A stretch of DNA of 64,000 nucleotides, taken from assembly GCA_963922205.1 (NCBI GenBank), contig CAWUHX010000505.1, positions 1 to 64,000 on the forward strand, read 5' to 3'. Made by a program: the position numbers and the translations under genes. A model generated the notes under the pieces. That model was not told the origin of the DNA. It was given only the letters and a program-made list of their open reading frames with translations, and made no database searches. Source of the stretch: Romanomermis culicivorax (taxonomy: Eukaryota; Nematoda; Enoplea; Mermithida; Mermithidae). Positions 59,195 to 64,000 of this stretch are shown here, piece after piece (the stretch's first letter is position 1; the number at the start of each line of letters is the position of its first letter).

Positions 59195-61012
59195 AAAAGC
59201 GAAAAATGAAACATTTTTTGAAAATTTAAGCGAAAAATTTAGGAAAAAAATTTTTTTTTTGGAAATTTTTGAAAAATTTTCTAGAATTTACGATTTGAAA
59301 AATCGAATTTTTAGACTTGAATTTCAAATTTTTCGCAGAATTCACGTCTAAAATTTCGAATTTTCGATCCAAAATATGCTTATTTGCTCAAAAATGTGCA
59401 AATTTCCTAATATATTGTACAATTTTTGCTAGAAAAACTCAAGAATTCCAAAAAAACAGAATTTCATAAACGAAATACTTAAAACTAAAGCTAAATTCGG
59501 ATTTTTATGGTTCGAATTTGAAATTTTTCGCAGAATTTACGTCTAAAAATTTCGAATTTTCGATCTAAAAATGGGAAAATTCGGTGAGAAACAATAACTT
59601 TCTTAGAATTTTGAACAATGTTTGCCAGAAAAATTCTAAAAACAGAATTTCGAAAAAGCCAAATTCCGATTTTGACGCTTGAATTTCAAATTTTCCGCAT
59701 AACTCACGTCTAAAAAGTAAAAATTCAAGTTAGCAAATTTCTTGAAATTTGTACATTTTTTCTAGAAGTTTTGGAAAAATTCGCGTAAAATTCCAAAAAA
59801 CAGAATTTCGAACTAAAAGTCATATATTCGGATTTTCAGGCTTGAATTTCAAATTTTTCGCAGAATCCACGTCTAAAAATTTGAATTTTCGATCTAAAAA
59901 TGCGAAAATTCCCTTGAAAAAAAACGCAAACTTCTTAAAATTCGAACAATTTTTGCCAGAAAAATTTCAAAAATTCCAAGAAAAACTGAATTTTGCAAAC
60001 GAAATTCTGAAAATTGAAGGCTAATTCGGATTTTCAAGCTTGAATGTCAACATTTTCGCCCAATTCACGTATTTTTCATCTAAAAATACGCAAATTCCTT
60101 AGAATTTTGAACAATTTTTGCTAGAAAACTTCAAAAATTCGAGTAGAATTCCGAGAAAAACGGATTTTCGAAAACGAAATTCTTAAAATTGGAACCAAAT
60201 TACGTTTTTAGGCCTAAATTTCAAATTATCCGCAGAATTCACATTCAAAAATTCGAATTTTGGATCTGAAAATAGGCAAATTCGCTCAAAAAAACTTCAA
60301 TTTCTTAGAATTTTCTACAATTTTTGTCGGGAAAATTGAAAAAAAAAGAATTTTGAAGACCTAAGTATTGAAGTCAAATTCGAATTTTTACCCTTGAAAA
60401 TTTCAAATTTTTCGCAGAGTTCATGTCTAAAACTTAAGATTTTCGATCTAAAAATTGGCAAATTTGCTCAAAAATATGCAAATTTCTTGAAATTTTGTAC
60501 AAATTTTGCTAGAAAAAGTTCAAGAAAAACAGAATTTTGCAAACGAAATTCTAAAAATTGAAACCTAATTGATATTTTTTGTCATAAATTTCAAATTTTT
60601 CGCATTTTTAGGCTTTAATTTCGAATTTTTCGCGTAATTAAAGTCAAATTCAGATTTTTAGGTTCAAATTTCAAATTTTGTGTAAAAATTCGAATTTTCG
60701 ATCTAAAAATGGCAAAATTCACCCGAAAATATGCACATTTTTCAGATTTTGAACAATTTTTGCCCACAAATTCGCGTAAAATTGAAAAAACTGAATTTCA
60801 AACTAAAAATTCAAGTCAAATTCGGATTTTAAAGCTTGAATTTTAAATTTTCCGCAGAATTCACGTCTATAAATGGGAAAATTCGTTCAAAAATACGTAA
60901 ATTTTTTAAAATTTTGTGCAATTTTTGCTCGAAAAATTTCTAAAAAATACAACAAAAAAAAGAATTTCGAAAACGAAATTCTAGAAATTGAATGCAAGTT
61001 CGGATTTCTAGC
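59195..61012. repeat. AT-rich ~100-150-bp tandem repeat in CCDC134 upstream intron
   Basis: Units contain GAATTTCAAATTTTTCGCAG, AATTCACGTCTAAAAATTCG, AATTTTCGATCTAAAAATG and TTCTTAGAATTTTGAACAAT in that order, about a dozen times with heavy decay. It lies upstream of the first visible exon on the gene's strand and is therefore probably intronic. No exon with a signal peptide was recognised. Confidence 0.75.
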
Positions 61013-61136
61013 CTTAACATCCAAGTCTTACTGTAGCTTTCAGTTCAGGAGACACAAGACCAGTTTTGACGTCTAGAAGTTCAGTATCTATGTGAATCTT
61101 ACTGTAGGTTTTCCTGTATGTTAGTCTTACTAAACA
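61013..61136 (+). repeat. Stray fragment of GACGTCTGCAAG array
   Basis: TCTTACTGTAGCTTTCAGTT, AGTTTTGACGTCTAGAAGTT and TGTGAATCTTACTGTAGG match the array at 51.2-51.9 kb. The same array lies immediately left of polypurine copy 1, so this fragment marks the left edge of the duplicated block. Confidence 0.8.
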
Positions 61137-64000
61137 GAAAACAAACAAAAAAAAAGAAAAAATAGAAAACAAAGAAAAATAGAAAAAAACGAAAAGAGAG
61201 AAAAAATATAAAAAAAAACAAAAAAGTTTGAAAAAAGAAAATCACAAAACATAATACAAAAATTGAGAAAAAAGTGCAAAGAAAAGTGAGAAAAAAATCA
61301 AAAATTAAAATAAAAGTAAATGAGAAAACAGAAAACGTACCAGAAATTTAAAAAAAGAAGAAAAACAAACAAAATAAAAAAGAAATAAAAATATACAGAG
61401 AAAAAATTCAGAAATATAGCGAGTAGAAAAAACATATAAAAATCTTAGAAAACACAACAATATAGAAAAGAAAGAAAATAACAATAACTGAAAATAGAAA
61501 CAGAGGAACAAAATTAAGAAAATTCAAAAATGGGAACAAAACACAAAAATAAAGACACATAAATTCTAAAGAAAACAAAAAATTTAAAAAAGCCAAAAAC
61601 AAATGTAAAAAACAATAATAGAGAAAAAAAATAAAAAAATGAAAAAAAAACAAAAAACCAAAAACTTCAAAAAAATAAGAAAAAAAACAAAAATGTAACT
61701 AAAATTTGGAAATAAAAAGCAAACAAAGAAAACCACAAAAAATAAAAATACAAACGAAGAGCAAATCAAAGGAGAAAATTCAGAAAAAAACATAGAAAAT
61801 CACGAAACATAAAAAATCTAAGGAATTAAGAAAAAAAAATCAGAAAATAAAAAAATTTTGAAAAAAAGCAAAAATCAGAAAAATTAAAAAAAGAAAATTG
61901 CAAAAACAGTAAACGGAAAATATTTAGAAAAAAGGAACAAAACAGAAAATAACAAATTGAAAATGGAAAAAAGTCCAAAATATGAAAAAACAAAGAAAAA
62001 ACACAAAAATATTAAAAAGTGATAAAAAACAAAAATATGTAAAAACCAACAGAGGAAAAATGTAGAAAAAACGAAAAAAGAATATATTGAAAAAAAATCA
62101 GAAACCTAACAAATGAGAAATAAAAAGAAAACAAAAAAGTAGAAAAAGAAAAAATGACGAAAAAACAAAATAGAGAAAAAAAGAAAAAGTTATAAAATAA
62201 ACACAAAATAACAGGACAAAGATAAAAAAATTCACACAAAAATAATTAAAGCACAGAAAAAAAATCAGGATAACAATACAAAAATTTAGAAAAGCGAAGA
62301 AAAAACCCAAAAATTGATAAAAACGCAAATAAAACAAAAAAATTACAAAAAGTACGAAAAAGCAAAAAAATCCAGAAAAAAGCAAAAATTTGAATAAAAA
62401 CATGGAAAATACGAACAAGACAACAAAATTCTAAAACTTTACTGAAAATTTATTGTAAAATTTATGCAAATTCTATAAAATAATAAAACAACAAACAATA
62501 ATAAAAACAATCTTTGGAAGAATGTTTAAAATCACCCTGAAACCAGAAGAACTTGAAAATCAAATTTTTTTTGGAATTTTCTCAGGAAAAAATTGAATTT
62601 TTTTTTAATTTTCGCCTTGAAATAAAGTTTTTTTTTTGAAAATTTTTCTCGAAAATTCGAAAATTTTTTCGAAACTTTCCCTGAAAATTGGGATATTTTT
62701 GAAAATTTCCCAACAGAAATAAAGAATTTTTTAAGTTTTCAGCGAAAAATAGAAAATTTTGTGTAGAAAAATGGCAAATTCTTCGGAATTTTTCTTAAAA
62801 AATTGGAAATCGTTTAAAATTTCCCCCTCAAAAGTCGAATTTTTTTTTAAAAATTTTACTAAACCGAAAAATTCTCCAAATTTTCCCCAAGAAATTGCAA
62901 ATTTTTCTTGAAAAATCCAGAATTTTTTAAAAGTCTCCCGGAAAAGCAAAAATTTATTGAAATTTTCCATGAAATATAAAAAAAAAATTTCAAAAATTCT
63001 CTGGATAAAATTTTTACCTAAAAAATCAGAAAAGTTTCAAAACAATTTTTGAAAAATTGAAATTTTCCCCAAAAAAATTCAAAATTCTTAAAAATCTTCG
63101 AAATCTTTCTCGAAATATCTAAAATTCTTCAACTTTTCCCTCGAAAAGAAGAATTTTTTTACGAAAAATATGGAATTTTAAAAAACTTTTTTTTGAAACA
63201 TGGAAAATTCTTGCATATTATCATCAAAAAATCAAAAACTTCTTGAAATTCAGGCTTAATAATTCTCGAAAAATGGACAATTTTTAGGAATTTTCCCCCA
63301 AAAATATGAGTTTTTCGTAACTTTCAAGAAAATATGAAAAACGTTGCAAAGATTTCGCCGAAAAAAAACAAAAATTTTCCTAGGAAAATGGAAAATTTTA
63401 CGAGAATTTAGACGAAAAATCAAATTTGTCTCGGAAATTTTCGCCACAAAAATCAAAAATTTGTCAAACTTTTCGATAAAATATCAAAAAATTTGCAAAA
63501 TTTTGCCCGAAAAATGGGAAATTTCTGGCAAATTTTCCTTAAAAATTCCGAATTTTTACTCAAAAAAATTGGAAATTTTCAAAAATTTTGTTTGAAAAAT
63601 TACAAGAATTTTTAGAAATTCTAGATGAAAAATCGAAAATACTTCGACATCATCGCCAAAAAATCAGAATTTTCATCAAAAAATATACAATTTTGAAAAA
63701 TTTTCCGCAAAAATTAATTTTTTTTTGCAAATTTTGCCCCGAAAATGGAAAATTTTACGTAAAAAAATTTAAAATGTTTTCGAAATTTTCTACAAAAAAT
63801 TTAAAATGTTCCAAACTTGTGGTCGGAAAATTGAAATTTTTTCGAAATCTTGCGCGAAAAATAGGAAATTTCCACATTTTTCCGAATATTTTTCTGAAAA
63901 CTAGCGAATTTATCAAAGTTTTTTTTTGTAAATAAAAATATTCTTAGAAATTTTCCGTGAAAAATCAAAAATTCTCCGACATCATCTCTGAGAAATTGAA
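61137..64000 (+). repeat. Copy 2 of the 52.1-54.9 kb block
   Basis: Polypurine tract (61137-62440) followed by AT-rich repeat (62440-63826), collinear and closely similar to 52146-54866, offset about 8.96-8.99 kb. Beyond about 63826 the sequence switches to resemble 55800-55930 and then 58320-58400, so the copy is a mosaic. The window ends inside it. No exon was seen. Confidence 0.88.

Overview
The window looks like a repeat-bloated stretch of a nematode genome, probably a rhabditid. Three signs support this. There is a block of TTAGGC repeats (the nematode telomere unit) at about 7.32-7.40 kb. Introns that can be resolved are 50 and 66 nt long with TTTCAG/TTTCGCAG-type acceptors. The motif CTACAGTAA/TTACTGTAG, abundant in Caenorhabditis-type genomes, is scattered everywhere. 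Well over 90% of the window is satellite, minisatellite, microsatellite or strand-asymmetric purine/pyrimidine DNA. Most long reading frames are artefacts of that composition.

By joining exons by hand and checking splice phase I find three real protein genes. (1) On the minus strand, 15779 to 11572, a three-exon gene encodes a 199-residue, four-membrane-span protein of the LAPTM4/5-like lysosomal family. Its 3.5-kb second intron holds a 186-bp satellite. (2) On the plus strand, 32763 to 39553, a three-exon gene encodes a predicted 220-residue protein with a textbook BH3 motif (LAENLRQIADRLDEKY), a 14-3-3-type RSCSDP motif and a short hydrophobic C-terminus. It is a BH3-only cell-death activator candidate. 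Its first intron (3.7 kb) carries 14 perfect TGACGTCA sites in a ~125-bp satellite, and its second intron (2.4 kb) is a polypyrimidine tract. (3) On the minus strand, 59191 to 58585, the last two exons of a CCDC134 homologue are visible. The signal-peptide exon is not seen and may lie past the window end.

Layout: 0-11 kb is mixed degenerate repeats, two tRNA-derived SINE families, a LINE reverse-transcriptase relic, an interstitial telomere block, a 618-bp tandem repeat and a 1.3-kb TATTG/TACTG microsatellite. 11.5-15.8 kb is the LAPTM-like gene. 15.9-17.4 kb is a palindromic GTTATAAC array, also present at 4.8-5.9 kb. 17.4-28.9 kb is AT-rich satellite of several nested families. 28.9-29.5 kb is a small unique island. 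29.5-32.5 kb is a satellite whose unit carries TTTCAG. 32.7-39.9 kb is the BH3 gene. 39.8-43.7 kb is polypurine. 44.3-46.7 kb is a 44-bp minisatellite with a 440-bp higher-order unit. 47.1-51.2 kb is polypurine with a 400-bp higher-order unit. 51.2-51.9 kb is a GACGTCTGCAAG array. 51.9-58.5 kb is polypurine and AT repeats with large duplications. 58.6-59.2 kb holds the CCDC134 exons. 59.2-64 kb is more repeats, including a second copy of the 52.1-54.9 kb block.

The three genes share no obvious pathway. What they share is architecture: small phase-matched exons separated by kilobases of satellite.
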